This document shows, piece by piece, positions 33,452-41,966 of a DNA stretch of 64,000 nt; position 1 is the stretch's first letter; each line of letters opens with the position of its first letter. The position numbers and the translations under genes were made by a program. A model generated the notes under the pieces. That model did no database searches. It was not told the DNA's origin and saw only the letters and a list, made by a program, of their open reading frames with translations. Source of the stretch: an uncultured bacterium (GTDB taxonomy: Bacteria; Atribacterota; Atribacteria; Atribacterales; Caldatribacteriaceae). The stretch covers positions 1 through 64,000 of the forward strand of contig CALAIW010000005.1 in NCBI GenBank assembly GCA_937922705.1, in the 5' to 3' direction.

Positions 33452-34759
33452 TCAAGAAGCAAAAAGCGTTTCCCAGGAAAGTGGCTCCTCAATAGCTCGG
33501 AGGAAATCGAGAAAGCTTTCCAAGTAACTGCACCGAGCATCCTCATACTCTTTCTGCGCCGAAAGAAACCCAATTTCACTTTCAAGAAGAGCTATGCTAT
33601 CGAGTGCTCCAAGGTCAAACTGCTTCCTTCGACTCTCAAAAACTTCTCTTTGCGCTTCAAGGAGCACTTTTTTGCTCTCCAAAACCCCCTTTGCCTTGAG
33701 AACTGCAAAATACTTTTCCCGGATGTTCAAAAGGACGTCACGTTTTGCCTTTTCAAGATCAAGAAGAAGCATTTCTCTCTGGAGCTCTATCTGTTTCTTT
33801 TCTTCTCCCAGGGTAGGCGAAAAGCTCCAGGAAATGACAAGGCCAACGCCAAAGTCCTCCGAAGCAGATCCGAAAGACGTGAAAGGTTTCTCAAGGGCCA
33901 CGTCAAGAGATTTTTGGGTGAAATCGTAAGCCAAAGAAAAGGACCAGCCATCCTTGGTATACGCACCTTCAAGAGCAATATGTGGACGTTCCTTGCGGCG
34001 AAGATGCGAAAACGTGGCCTCAAGGACACGTCGTTGCCCTTCAAGGTCTTCAATGGTATCGCTTAAGACCACAAAGTCCAAAAGAGTAACTTCCTCAGGA
34101 AGGGATAGTACAAATTCTGGAAGAGGGGCAAAGGAAACATCCCCTTCCATTGCTTCTCCCAGAAGAGCAAAAAACGTTTCCTTACTAAGGCGAACTTGAG
34201 CTTCGAGATGGGCAACGAGAGTTTCTGCTTCCCTCCATTTCCCCTCGGCCTCTTTCAGTAGCGAAGAAGCTGCTTCTCCTTTGGCATACTCCTCCTTGAG
34301 GCGCTCAAGCTTCGCCTTGTAGAACTCTAGGTTTTTCTTCGCAAGGAAGAGCTCCCGCTCCGTTTTAAGAACCCCAAGGTATGAGACGATGACCTTCCTT
34401 GTAACCTCGTCTTGTGTTGCCTTAAGAGAACGTTGAGCCTTTTCAAGGTTGACTTTTGCTTCTTCCCACAAAGAGGAATCAAAAGATATTGTATCCTTAA
34501 GCCGCAAGGAGAATCCCCCCTGAAGCATCCCCAAAAGCCCGATTCGCTCCCCAATAGCAACCGTTGGAGAAAAGGTGTCTTCACGAGCTCCCCGAAGCCT
34601 AGATTGAGCCACAAGAAGAGAAAGTTCAGCCTTCTTAATCTCTGGGCTTTGCACAAGTGCCCTTTCAAGAGCTTCCTTGAGCGTCATCTCCTGTGCTAAA
34701 GCACCAGTACCGCAAAAGAGCGTACATCCCAGGAGGAAGAGAATCCAGACTCTCCACAT
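33452..34759 (-). CDS. TolC-family outer-membrane efflux protein (first of two)
   Basis: 435 residues with signal peptide (WILFLLGCTLFCGTGALAQ). The mature part is two long coiled-coil repeats such as LKTERELFLAKKNLEFYKAKLERLKEEY and ESRRKQFDLGALDSIALLESEIGFL. It is the first gene of the export operon. Its substrate specificity cannot be inferred. Together with the second TolC-type protein it shows that the cell has an outer membrane. Confidence 0.9.
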   Translation of the reverse strand: MWRVWILFLLGCTLFCGTGALAQEMTLKEALERALVQSPEIKKAELSLLVAQSRLRGAREDTFSPTVAIGERIGLLGMLQGGFSLRLKDTISFDSSLWEEAKVNLEKAQRSLKATQDEVTRKVIVSYLGVLKTERELFLAKKNLEFYKAKLERLKEEYAKGEAASSLLKEAEGKWREAETLVAHLEAQVRLSKETFFALLGEAMEGDVSFAPLPEFVLSLPEEVTLLDFVVLSDTIEDLEGQRRVLEATFSHLRRKERPHIALEGAYTKDGWSFSLAYDFTQKSLDVALEKPFTSFGSASEDFGVGLVISWSFSPTLGEEKKQIELQREMLLLDLEKAKRDVLLNIREKYFAVLKAKGVLESKKVLLEAQREVFESRRKQFDLGALDSIALLESEIGFLSAQKEYEDARCSYLESFLDFLRAIEEPLSWETLFAS

Positions 34760-34795
34760 TGGGGAATGCTCCTTCCTCTGCGTTTTTCCATTGTC

Positions 34796-34804
34796 ATTGT
34801 ATCA
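34796..34804 (-). promoter_or_regulatory. Extended -10 promoter of the TolC/Mac export operon
   Basis: TGATACAAT on the minus strand is an extended -10; no clear -35. Transcription would start near 34789, about 30 bases before the ATG. Confidence 0.5.
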
Positions 34805-34832
34805 GAAAGTTTCTTCTCTTTTTTAAAGATTT

Positions 34833-34862
34833 GTGACAAATCCGTGAATTTTCTAGTATAAT
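34833..34862 (+). promoter_or_regulatory. Promoter of the DUF6512 membrane protein gene
   Basis: GTGACA and TATAAT are separated by 18 bases. A purine-rich AAAAAGGGGG follows within the short leader. Confidence 0.65.
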
Positions 34863-34887
34863 TTGAGGCAAAAAGGGGGTTATAGGT

Positions 34888-35415
34888 ATTACTACCAAAG
34901 TTCTTCTCTACCTGGGGATTTACGTGCTCCTGCACTTTGCCTATGAAGCAACGGGTTGGGAAATACTTCGCCCCATTGCTGGAACCAGCGAGTCAGTTTT
35001 TGAGCATCTTAAAATCGGATTCTTTGCCTACCTCTTTGCCTCACTTTGTGAATTTGCTCTCTTTCGGGGTCGTCCCTCTCGTCCTCGAGGATTCTGGCCG
35101 TCGCGAATTCTTGCCACCTGGTCCGTACCCTGGATCATCGTTTCGCTTTGGTACCTTGCGCATATTTTCACGGAAAGTCCCCTTCCTCTTTTTCTTGAGC
35201 TTACTTGGGCTTTTGTGGTAACTTTTCTCTCCGGGGTTTTTGCTCGCTTCATTGAGCGGGGAATGGAAGACAACTGGATAACTCCCGAAGCTCAAAGCAC
35301 GATTTTTGTCCTCTTTTGTATTTCTCTAGCCTTTTTTGTAGCCTTTACGTATCGGACTCCTCTTTCTGACCTTTTTGCCCTTCCTTCGACGTTGCACACC
35401 TTGGCCGGGCAATAA
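34888..35415 (+). CDS. DUF6512-like membrane protein, possible ATT start
   Basis: About 175 residues with five membrane segments. Family features are HFAYEATGW near the N-terminus and ESVFEHLKIGFF. No ATG, GTG or TTG lies upstream of GTG 34924, but the frame is open and encodes a hydrophobic N-terminal helix (TTKVLLYLGIYVLLHFAYE) that the family normally has. ATT 34888 has AGGGGG eight bases before it; GTG 34924 is the conventional alternative and would start inside that helix. Function unknown. The last 71 bases overlap the convergent comFB gene. Confidence 0.7.
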   Translation: MTTKVLLYLGIYVLLHFAYEATGWEILRPIAGTSESVFEHLKIGFFAYLFASLCEFALFRGRPSRPRGFWPSRILATWSVPWIIVSLWYLAHIFTESPLPLFLELTWAFVVTFLSGVFARFIERGMEDNWITPEAQSTIFVLFCISLAFFVAFTYRTPLSDLFALPSTLHTLAGQ

Positions 35416-35653
35416 CGATGTCAGCAGCCTGAAGCAGAGCCTCAAGCATGTCAACCTGAACTTGGGGATTCTCAAGTTCCAAACGGGCGAAAACTTCGCC
35501 CACCTCGCGGGAAACGTATTTAGGTGGGAGGGCGCGTAAAGCTAAGGCCAGAACGTCCTCCTGGCACTGAGAACACGAGCAAAGGTCCTTTTTTACCTTG
35601 TACACTTCTGGTAGGAGTTTACGAAGAGCTTCTTCAAGGACATTTTTAAGCAT
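35345..35653 (-). CDS. comFB: ComFB-family late competence development protein
   Basis: 102 residues. The ComFB domain covers roughly residues 1-80: LEEALRKLLPEVYKVKKDLCSC, CQEDVLALALRALPPKYV, and LLQAADIVIARPRC. It includes a cysteine cluster (Cys24, Cys26, Cys29). ComFB-like proteins are common in flagellar and c-di-nucleotide contexts and bind nucleotides in cyanobacteria. It is the last gene of the flagellar operon, nine bases after a small charged protein gene. Confidence 0.82.
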   Translation of the reverse strand: MLKNVLEEALRKLLPEVYKVKKDLCSCSQCQEDVLALALRALPPKYVSREVGEVFARLELENPQVQVDMLEALLQAADIVIARPRCATSKEGQKGQKEESDT

Positions 35654-35662
35654 CGTCTCACC

Positions 35663-35956
35663 TTATGCCGTAGTATCAACAAAGCGCCCAAGGTCTTTCT
35701 CTTTGGATGCATCTTTTACCCTTTTTTCAGAAGCCCCTCGTTCCCTTTCCTCTTTTTTCTTTTTCTCACGTTTCCACTCAGTTCGAGCAGATTCTGGTGG
35801 TACAGGTACAGTTTCCTCTGCCTTGTGCGTCTCTTTGGCAAGCTCTTGAGCAAAAACCTGGCTTTGAGCTTCAGGTGCTCCCTCTTGCACTCGCTGCACT
35901 CGGGCAACTTCCGGCGCTCGAGTGACAACGTTTTGCATATGCACCGGATCAATCAT
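35663..35956 (-). CDS. Small charged protein of the flagellar cluster, unknown
   Basis: 97 residues, no recognised domain. It is highly charged: an Ala/Gln/Glu-rich middle and a Lys/Glu-rich part (WKREKKKKEERERG), probably helical or disordered and cytoplasmic. ATG 35956 is chosen over the ATG at 35962 because GGAGGG is at the right distance. Its start overlaps the fapA stop (ATGA). Similar short hydrophilic proteins end many flagellar operons; the role is unknown. Confidence 0.65.
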   Translation of the reverse strand: MIDPVHMQNVVTRAPEVARVQRVQEGAPEAQSQVFAQELAKETHKAEETVPVPPESARTEWKREKKKKEERERGASEKRVKDASKEKDLGRFVDTTA

Positions 35957-37398
35957 GACCATCCCTCCTTTACCCGAGGGCGCTCAAAAGATCCAATAAC
36001 CACGTCTTTATCCTTTTCGTAGAAGGAGGCATACACAATCTCATCCCGAACAATGTAAGTGGATTTTCCGATGGTGATACGAACCTGAGGATACACTCTC
36101 TCCTCTACAAGTACCTTTCCTTCATGCCTTTCAAAGATTTCCTCAATTTCCGAAAGCCTCTCAGTATACACTTTCTCCTGCTCCTTAGCAAGCTCGTAAC
36201 TTTCCTTTGCCCGCTGTAACGCCCCAAGGAGCCTCGGTTCAAGATCCGCACCACTTTTTTGCTTACGCCAGGCGAGCTGGAAAACCTTCTCCGCCTCTTG
36301 AAGTACCTCCCGGACTTTCTTGAGATTTTCCTGAATCCTCCGGTATTCCTCTTGAATTTCAGGGTCAATTCCTACACTCACTTCCGTTTTCGTCCCCATA
36401 GGGGATCCAAGTACTTTGACCCAGACAAGGTTTCCTGCTTTTGCCACTCCTCCGGCAAGAAGACCCTTTTTCCCCCGAACGATAATGTTGCGCCCTGCAA
36501 AGAGAAAACTGTGGAGCGCTGCTTCTCCGATGAGGATATCTCCCCGAGCCTTCACAGTGGCACTTTCCACAACCTTCACGATAACATTTCCCTGAGCTTC
36601 AAGGAAACCCTTTTCCCCTCCAAAAAAACCGCCTCGGATGCGAACACTACCCTGAGCCTTGATAGCCGCCGCCTCCACACTCTCCCAGACCTCTACATCC
36701 CCCTCAGATTCTACAGTAAACCCGGAACGAACTGTCCCCCGAACAATCACCGACCCCACAAAGCGAACATCTCCCGTTGCTGGTCCTACATCACCATCAA
36801 TCTCAAAAACCGGGAGAACCGATAAGGTCTTTCCCACCACCACAGGACGCCCGGAGACTTTTGCCACGGCGACTTTTCCGTCTTCGAGAACCTCAACATT
36901 TTTCCCCGCTCGAATTTTTGCTGGACGGCCACAAGGAGCAGGTACCTCCTTGCCGAAAACGTTTATCCCAGGAACACCCTCTCCAGGGGGAATAACCTCC
37001 GCTACTATCTCTCCTGTGTGAACCTCTGGGATGTGGAGAATCCCAAAGAGTTCCTTCTCGCTCTCCGGATCTTCGACAAAGTGCTTGTGGACTTCCTCTT
37101 CAAAGAAGTACCGCACTTCGCCATCCTTCCCTCGCTGTGGTCTAACCCCCTCAGCCACAAGGTAACGTCCTGAAGAAGTCAAAAGGAGCTTTCCCCGCGT
37201 TCTCACTTCTTCAGTAAGCCCAAAGACAATACCCTTCCGCTTTAGATACGCTTCGAGTTCTTCATACGCCACAAGATCCTCTGCAGAAAAAGGTTTCTTT
37301 ACAACGATTTCAGCGCGCATCCCATCGGTGGACACAAAAAGCTGGAAGCATCCATCACGCTCCAGATTGTCAAGGGGCTTTTCGCCTTCCCTCTCCAC
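35953..37398 (-). CDS. fapA: FapA-family (DUF342) polymer-like protein
   Basis: 481 residues. The N-terminal FapA_N region (to about 200) includes GVPGINVFGKEVP and an AGKNVEVLEDG segment. The middle is a right-handed beta-helix of repeats (GSVIVRGTVRSGFTVES, GDVEVWESVEAA, GNVIVKVVESATVKARGDI). The C-terminal coiled coil spans about 355-440. FapA/DUF342 proteins lie next to flagellar and chemotaxis genes and may form a cell-pole or surface scaffold. GTG 37398 follows GGAGGG and lies inside fliA by 29 bases. Confidence 0.85.
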   Translation of the reverse strand: MEREGEKPLDNLERDGCFQLFVSTDGMRAEIVVKKPFSAEDLVAYEELEAYLKRKGIVFGLTEEVRTRGKLLLTSSGRYLVAEGVRPQRGKDGEVRYFFEEEVHKHFVEDPESEKELFGILHIPEVHTGEIVAEVIPPGEGVPGINVFGKEVPAPCGRPAKIRAGKNVEVLEDGKVAVAKVSGRPVVVGKTLSVLPVFEIDGDVGPATGDVRFVGSVIVRGTVRSGFTVESEGDVEVWESVEAAAIKAQGSVRIRGGFFGGEKGFLEAQGNVIVKVVESATVKARGDILIGEAALHSFLFAGRNIIVRGKKGLLAGGVAKAGNLVWVKVLGSPMGTKTEVSVGIDPEIQEEYRRIQENLKKVREVLQEAEKVFQLAWRKQKSGADLEPRLLGALQRAKESYELAKEQEKVYTERLSEIEEIFERHEGKVLVEERVYPQVRITIGKSTYIVRDEIVYASFYEKDKDVVIGSFERPRVKEGWS

Positions 37399-38143
37399 TT
37401 CGTTTTCCCTCCCACTCTTCTAGGCGAACTCGAAGGTGCAAAAGGACTTTCGCAAGAATTTGCGATACCCTCCCTTCGCTCAAGGAGAGAACCTCCCCGA
37501 TTTCCCGAAGGGTTAAGCCCTCAAAGTAATAGAGATTGACGATGAGACGTTCCCGCTCAGGAAGCGCGTCAATGAGTTCTCCAAGGTAGGCAAGGAGCTC
37601 CTGATCCTCAAGGACACTTGCAGGATCACGAACCTCAAAATTCTCCCCTCTTGCAAAACCTTCTTCCCCTTCAAAAAAGAGCGCCGGCTTTCCCCGCTCA
37701 ACGAGCCAGGTAATTTCTTGAAGCGAAAAACCCGTTATTTCTGAAAGGTCTTCAAGGGTTGGTTCTTCGCCCTTCTCAGCTTCCCACTTTCGCCAGGCAT
37801 CAAGAATACGGCGAAGGTCGTGACGTTCTCTTCGGGTGAGAGGGTCAAGACTCCGAAGGTAGTCAAGAACTGCCCCCCGGATGCGGGAAAGGGCATAGGT
37901 TTCAAAACGCACTCCTTTTCGCGGCTCAAATCGGTCAAGAGCCTGAATAAGACCAAGAACGCCACACCCCTCAAGGTCTTCCCGGTCAATGTAAGGAGGA
38001 AGAAGGTAGAGAATGCGACCCACGACAATCCGCACAAGATACAGGTAGTGCTCAAGAAGCTTCTCTCGAGCGGAACGATCACCCCGCTCGAGAAAGTCCC
38101 GCCAGAGCTTCTCAAGGTCCTCGGGTTTCTCAAGGGTACGCAT
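37370..38143 (-). CDS. fliA: Flagellar sigma factor (sigma-28)
   Basis: 257 residues, a FliA/WhiG-type sigma. Region 2 is at about 40-110 (GVLGLIQALDRFEPRKGVRFETYALSRIRGAV), region 3 in the middle (EPTLEDLSEITGFS), and region 4 at about 195-245 (LPERERLIVNLYYFEGLTLREIGEVLSLSEGRVSQI). It directs late flagellar genes, which are not in the window. It starts with TAATG at the end of the previous gene. No FlgM is visible here. Confidence 0.95.
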   Translation of the reverse strand: MRTLEKPEDLEKLWRDFLERGDRSAREKLLEHYLYLVRIVVGRILYLLPPYIDREDLEGCGVLGLIQALDRFEPRKGVRFETYALSRIRGAVLDYLRSLDPLTRRERHDLRRILDAWRKWEAEKGEEPTLEDLSEITGFSLQEITWLVERGKPALFFEGEEGFARGENFEVRDPASVLEDQELLAYLGELIDALPERERLIVNLYYFEGLTLREIGEVLSLSEGRVSQILAKVLLHLRVRLEEWEGKRSGEGRRKAP

Positions 38144-38376
38144 TATGAGCTCTCACCCGACCCATTTTGAGGGATACCGTGCCGCATAAGCCAGAAAAAG
38201 TACGCAAAAAGAAGCCCGTACACCAAACCAAAAAGAATGGGAAGCCTCACCGCCAGGGCAAAAAGACTCATCCCCCGAAACACTCCCCACAAAGCATATC
38301 CCAAAGCAAAAACCCACCCTCCAAGGAGGGCAAAAAGCTGGGCAAGGCTTCTTCGGTACCTTTTTTCATCCCTCAT
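38143..38376 (-). CDS. Small two-helix membrane protein between cheD and fliA
   Basis: 77 residues with two hydrophobic segments (LFALLGGWVFALGYALWGVFRG and RLPILFGLVYGLLFAYFFWLM) and a basic N-terminus. No family recognised. Its ATG overlaps the cheD stop (ATGA) and its stop overlaps the fliA start by one base (TAATG), so it is certainly translated as part of the operon. It might anchor or regulate FliA or a chemotaxis protein; this is speculation. Confidence 0.75.
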   Translation of the reverse strand: MRDEKRYRRSLAQLFALLGGWVFALGYALWGVFRGMSLFALAVRLPILFGLVYGLLFAYFFWLMRHGIPQNGSGESS

Positions 38377-38849
38377 AGCACGGTAACGTCCTTCCCAAGA
38401 GCCTTCACTTCTAACCTTCCGTCTGCGACGTAGAAGAAAATGCTTCGACCTCGATTCCCTCCGATATCTTCACCCTTTAGAGGAATTTCAAGGCTTTTGA
38501 GAGCCTCTCGAACCGCATCAGCATTACGTTTGCCAATGTCAAAAAGGGTATCGGCCCCCGAGAACATCTTCGCCCCACCAGAAATTTTGGCGACGATATT
38601 CTTGCGGCTCGCTCCAACCTTTTCGATAGCAGAAAGGAGTGCTGGAACAGCAGTATCAGCAAACTTAAAAGGATTGCTCTGGCCGGGGATATGCTCTGGA
38701 AGAAGCACGTGAACCATGCCTCCAATACGGCGCACAGGGTCATAGAGACACACCCCTATACAAGACCCAAGACCAAGGATACAGAGAACATCTTCTGGGT
38801 CATTACTTACCCGGTATTCAGCCATGCCAACGGTAATCTTTCGTGCCAT
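38373..38849 (-). CDS. cheD: Chemoreceptor glutamine deamidase CheD
   Basis: 158 residues from ATG 38849. Catalytic Cys30 is in GLGSCIGVCLYD and His47 in GGMVHVLLP; NPFKFADTAVPAL and KISGGAKMF are family motifs. It deamidates receptors and partners CheC as in Bacillus. The frame is open to 39188 through cheC but the ATG fits the family N-terminus (MARKITVGMAEY). It follows cheC by one base (TGACATG). Confidence 0.96.
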   Translation of the reverse strand: MARKITVGMAEYRVSNDPEDVLCILGLGSCIGVCLYDPVRRIGGMVHVLLPEHIPGQSNPFKFADTAVPALLSAIEKVGASRKNIVAKISGGAKMFSGADTLFDIGKRNADAVREALKSLEIPLKGEDIGGNRGRSIFFYVADGRLEVKALGKDVTVL

Positions 38850-38850
38850 G

Positions 38851-39474
38851 TCACACAACTCCCAGAGCTTGAAGGATGATTTCCAAAGATCCCGTATCTG
38901 GGATGAGCATAAAGTATCCCGTAATCCGGTCCTCCTCTTCCACAAATACCGTCTCAATGAGTAGAGCGTAATCACTGTGCTGAGAGATTTCAATGAGCAC
39001 AATATCGACAATGGCCCCTGCCATATCAACCGCAATAGAGGGAACAGAGTGGTTGAGATGCAATCCTGTAAAGTCAGCAAGAGCGGAAAGATAGGAGGAA
39101 GAGAGGATATTCCCGATTTCCCCCATAGCTGAGGAAGCAAGTTCGTCCATCTCGAGAATCTGGTCCCTGGAGGGAGCCATATCGCCAAGGAGGATACGCA
39201 TAATCTTCAGAGCGTCATCAATAGTCATAACAAAAAGAATGTGCCCGGTCAGCGCCCCAAAGACACCTAAGTACACCCCGAGAACTTCCTTTTCCGGCCC
39301 TCCAAGCCAGTCAGGAACCTCCTTGAGAGGAATGACGCGTACAAGAGGCACTTCCATATTCACCCGTTTCCCTACCATTTTGGAAAGTGCCGTTGCTGCA
39401 TTTCCCGCACCGATATTACCAATCTCCTTAAGGGCATCAAGTTGCATTTCGTTTAAATCCTCAAAGAGAACCAT
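38851..39474 (-). CDS. cheC: CheY-phosphatase CheC
   Basis: 207 residues. Two pseudo-repeated active-site motifs are seen: KEIGNIGAGNAATALSKM (Glu17, Asn20) and GEIGNILSSSYLSAL. It dephosphorylates CheY-P and interacts with CheD. The start is ATG 39474, just after the cheR stop; a longer frame upstream lies inside cheR. With FliY it replaces CheZ. Confidence 0.95.
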   Translation of the reverse strand: MVLFEDLNEMQLDALKEIGNIGAGNAATALSKMVGKRVNMEVPLVRVIPLKEVPDWLGGPEKEVLGVYLGVFGALTGHILFVMTIDDALKIMRILLGDMAPSRDQILEMDELASSAMGEIGNILSSSYLSALADFTGLHLNHSVPSIAVDMAGAIVDIVLIEISQHSDYALLIETVFVEEEDRITGYFMLIPDTGSLEIILQALGVV

Positions 39475-39476
39475 CG

Positions 39477-40277
39477 TCACCCCTTCCCCTCTTTCTGGTA
39501 GAAAAACGGCATCACGTACCGAAGAGCAAACCGTGCTGGATTTGCGATTCGCTCCGTACTTCCGATCCAAAGGTACCCCCCAGGACGAAGCGCTCCAGCT
39601 AATTTCGAAAAGGCCACTTCTTTTGCCCGGTCTTCGAAGTAAATAACCACATTCCGGCATACCACAAGGTCAAAGGTTTCCCGCACTGGGTCTTGCAAAA
39701 GGTCGTGTCGCTCGAAGACCACCCTCTTTTTCAGCGAAGGAAGGACAGCGAATGTCCCATCCTCAATCCTTTGAAAGTATCGAGAGAGGTACTCAGGAGG
39801 GACATTCTGAAGGTACTGCAGGGTATATACACCACGTCGCCCTTCCTCAAGAGCGTCCTCATCGATATCAGTAGCCCAGATTCGGTACGGCTTCTGAACT
39901 TGCATCTCCTCTAGGAGAATGGCAATGGAATAGGCCTCACTTCCCACTGAACACCCCGCACTCCATATTCGAAAGAGGATTCCCACTCCTGGGAGGAGCT
40001 CAGGAATAACCCTATTTCGGAGGTCCTCAAAACGCTCAGGATTTCGAAAGAACTCTGAGACATTAATAGCAAAGCGGTTCTTAAAATCCTCAAGAACCTC
40101 CGGACGAGTCTCAAGAAGGCGCACGTACTCCGCAACGTCCTTTGCCCCTGCTCGAAGCATTATGAAGTAGAGACGGCGGCGGAGTTGACTCTCCTTATAA
40201 TAGGAGAGGTCTATCCCTGTGAGCCTCCGAACCACATTTCTCAAAAGCACGAGGTCCTCAGAGCGTATCGTCTCCAT
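39477..40277 (-). CDS. cheR: Chemotaxis protein methyltransferase CheR
   Basis: 266 residues. The N-terminal CheR domain has LTGIDLSYYKESQLRRRL. The SAM site is IWSAGCSVGSEAYSIA, and FDLVVCRNVVIYF marks the motif-IV region. It methylates receptor glutamates. ATG 40277 lies inside the cheB end (20-base overlap); a TTG at 40307 with GAGGAGA in front is an alternative start adding ten residues. Confidence 0.94.
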   Translation of the reverse strand: METIRSEDLVLLRNVVRRLTGIDLSYYKESQLRRRLYFIMLRAGAKDVAEYVRLLETRPEVLEDFKNRFAINVSEFFRNPERFEDLRNRVIPELLPGVGILFRIWSAGCSVGSEAYSIAILLEEMQVQKPYRIWATDIDEDALEEGRRGVYTLQYLQNVPPEYLSRYFQRIEDGTFAVLPSLKKRVVFERHDLLQDPVRETFDLVVCRNVVIYFEDRAKEVAFSKLAGALRPGGYLWIGSTERIANPARFALRYVMPFFYQKEGKG

Positions 40278-41316
40278 GGCGGTCCCATGCAACAATAGCC
40301 TCTCCAATCTCCTCTATAGGGAGCACAAGATCTGCGAGCCCTTCCTCAATGACCACCCTGGGCATGCCAAAAATGAGGGAGGTCTTCTCATCCTGGGCAA
40401 TAATCTTCCCACCTGCTCTTTTGAGTTTCCGGCATCCTTCAAGACCATCCTTTCCCATCCCCGTAAGGATAACGGCAAGAACACGATTGCCGAAAACATC
40501 GACAAGGGAAGACAGAGAAATATCTGCGCAGGGCTTGAGACCCTTAAGGGGGGGACCATCGTCAAGAACAATACGCCGATTACCGTCCACCAGAAGATGT
40601 TTTCCCCCAGGAGCAAGAAAGGCGTGGTTTTTGCAAATGACCTCTCCACCCTGGGCTTCTCGAACCGGAAAAGGTGCAAGGTCACTCAAGCGATCCGCAA
40701 GGCTTTTGGTGAACCCTGGAGGCATATGCTGCACAAGAATCATGCCACTGTCCTCGAGTGAGGTGAGCCCTTGCATAAGAGCTTGAAGGGCCTTAGGTCC
40801 ACCCGTTGAAGAGGCAACAAAAACCACACGGTAGGACTCTTCTTTTGTCTCTCTCCCATGAGGACGCTTTCGGATCGTTCTCCCTGGAAAACAAAGCGCT
40901 TTGACCCGCTCAAGAGGAATTGAACTTGCCGACTTAACCTTCTGAATGATTTCCTCTTTTTTCCGGTCGATATCTAGAGAAATCGCTCCTGAGGGTTTAG
41001 GAATGAAGTCAAGGGCCCCTCGTTCAAGAGCCTGAATGGTAATATCACTTCCTTCCTGGGTCAGAGCGCTGAGCATGATAACTCTGAGAGGCTGCTTGGG
41101 AAGAACGCGCTCGAGGAACTCAAGCCCGCTAAGGCGGGGCATTTCCACATCAAGGAGTACCACGTCAGGCCGCACTTGCGGAACCATTTCTAAAGCTTCC
41201 TGACCATCCCGAGCAAGAGCCACTACCGTAATTTCGGGATCCGTTTCAAGAAGGTCCTTGACCACACGTCGCATAAAGGCAGAATCATCTACTACCATCA
41301 CCCGAATAGGTTTCAT
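40258..41316 (-). CDS. cheB: Chemotaxis methylesterase CheB
   Basis: 352 residues. The receiver domain has phospho-acceptor Asp56 (VVLLDVEMP). A linker leads to the methylesterase with the triad serine in VASSTGGPKAL, the histidine in LVQHMPPGFTKSLADRL and the aspartate in TGMGKDG. It removes methyl groups from receptors and deamidates them. The start overlaps the end of the PilZ gene by four bases. Confidence 0.96.
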   Translation of the reverse strand: MKPIRVMVVDDSAFMRRVVKDLLETDPEITVVALARDGQEALEMVPQVRPDVVLLDVEMPRLSGLEFLERVLPKQPLRVIMLSALTQEGSDITIQALERGALDFIPKPSGAISLDIDRKKEEIIQKVKSASSIPLERVKALCFPGRTIRKRPHGRETKEESYRVVFVASSTGGPKALQALMQGLTSLEDSGMILVQHMPPGFTKSLADRLSDLAPFPVREAQGGEVICKNHAFLAPGGKHLLVDGNRRIVLDDGPPLKGLKPCADISLSSLVDVFGNRVLAVILTGMGKDGLEGCRKLKRAGGKIIAQDEKTSLIFGMPRVVIEEGLADLVLPIEEIGEAIVAWDRHGDDTL

Positions 41317-41960
41317 TTCTTGAGCAACCCCTTCCTCCGAAGTTCAATCTGCTTTTGGAAAATGTACTTAATAATGCTTTCCCGATCCTGATCAGCAATC
41401 TCGCTGAACTGAAAGGCATAAAGACCAGGACCGTCTTTACGCACTACCTGAGCACGACCAACGATATCTCTTCCATCAAGGGAAAGGAGGAAAAAGAGTT
41501 CTTCCCGAGGCTCAAAAACATCTCGACTTTCCCGAAGCTGCACAAGCATGCCTCCACCGCTTATGTTCTTCGTTGTCCCCGAAAAGGCCCTCTCCTCTTT
41601 CTTCAAGAGCACAGGGAGCACTGCATCAAAACGGACATAGTTTCGACGCTGCTTCCGAACGACCTTATCAGGCATGGCAAAGACCACATAAGCGATATTG
41701 CCCCGCTTAACCCGGTCTTGGACTTCCCCTTCGAAAAAGAACACTTCGTTTTCGCCTACAATGTAGACTTCAAGAACCTCTCCAGGACTTACAGGGACGA
41801 GAGTTCCTCGCTCTTGGGGAGCAGCAAACCAAAGGGTATCTCTATTGACAAGCTCGATACGGCTTGGGTAATATACAACCTCAAATTCCCCCCGCTCATT
41901 GCGCCTGCGGACGCCAAGGCTCGCCTTTCGGTTGGGGCGGAAAATCCGTTCAACCTCCAT
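41313..41960 (-). CDS. PilZ-domain flagellar brake (YcgR-like)
   Basis: 215 residues. An N-terminal YcgR-type domain (about 10-95) is followed by a PilZ domain with the c-di-GMP motif RRNYVRF (105-111) and NISGGG (132-137). On binding c-di-GMP such proteins slow or bias the flagellar motor. It sits directly between flhA and cheB, a position often held by flhF/flhG or this gene in related clusters. Confidence 0.92.
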   Translation of the reverse strand: MEVERIFRPNRKASLGVRRRNERGEFEVVYYPSRIELVNRDTLWFAAPQERGTLVPVSPGEVLEVYIVGENEVFFFEGEVQDRVKRGNIAYVVFAMPDKVVRKQRRNYVRFDAVLPVLLKKEERAFSGTTKNISGGGMLVQLRESRDVFEPREELFFLLSLDGRDIVGRAQVVRKDGPGLYAFQFSEIADQDRESIIKYIFQKQIELRRKGLLKK

Positions 41961-41966
41961 ACTTCC

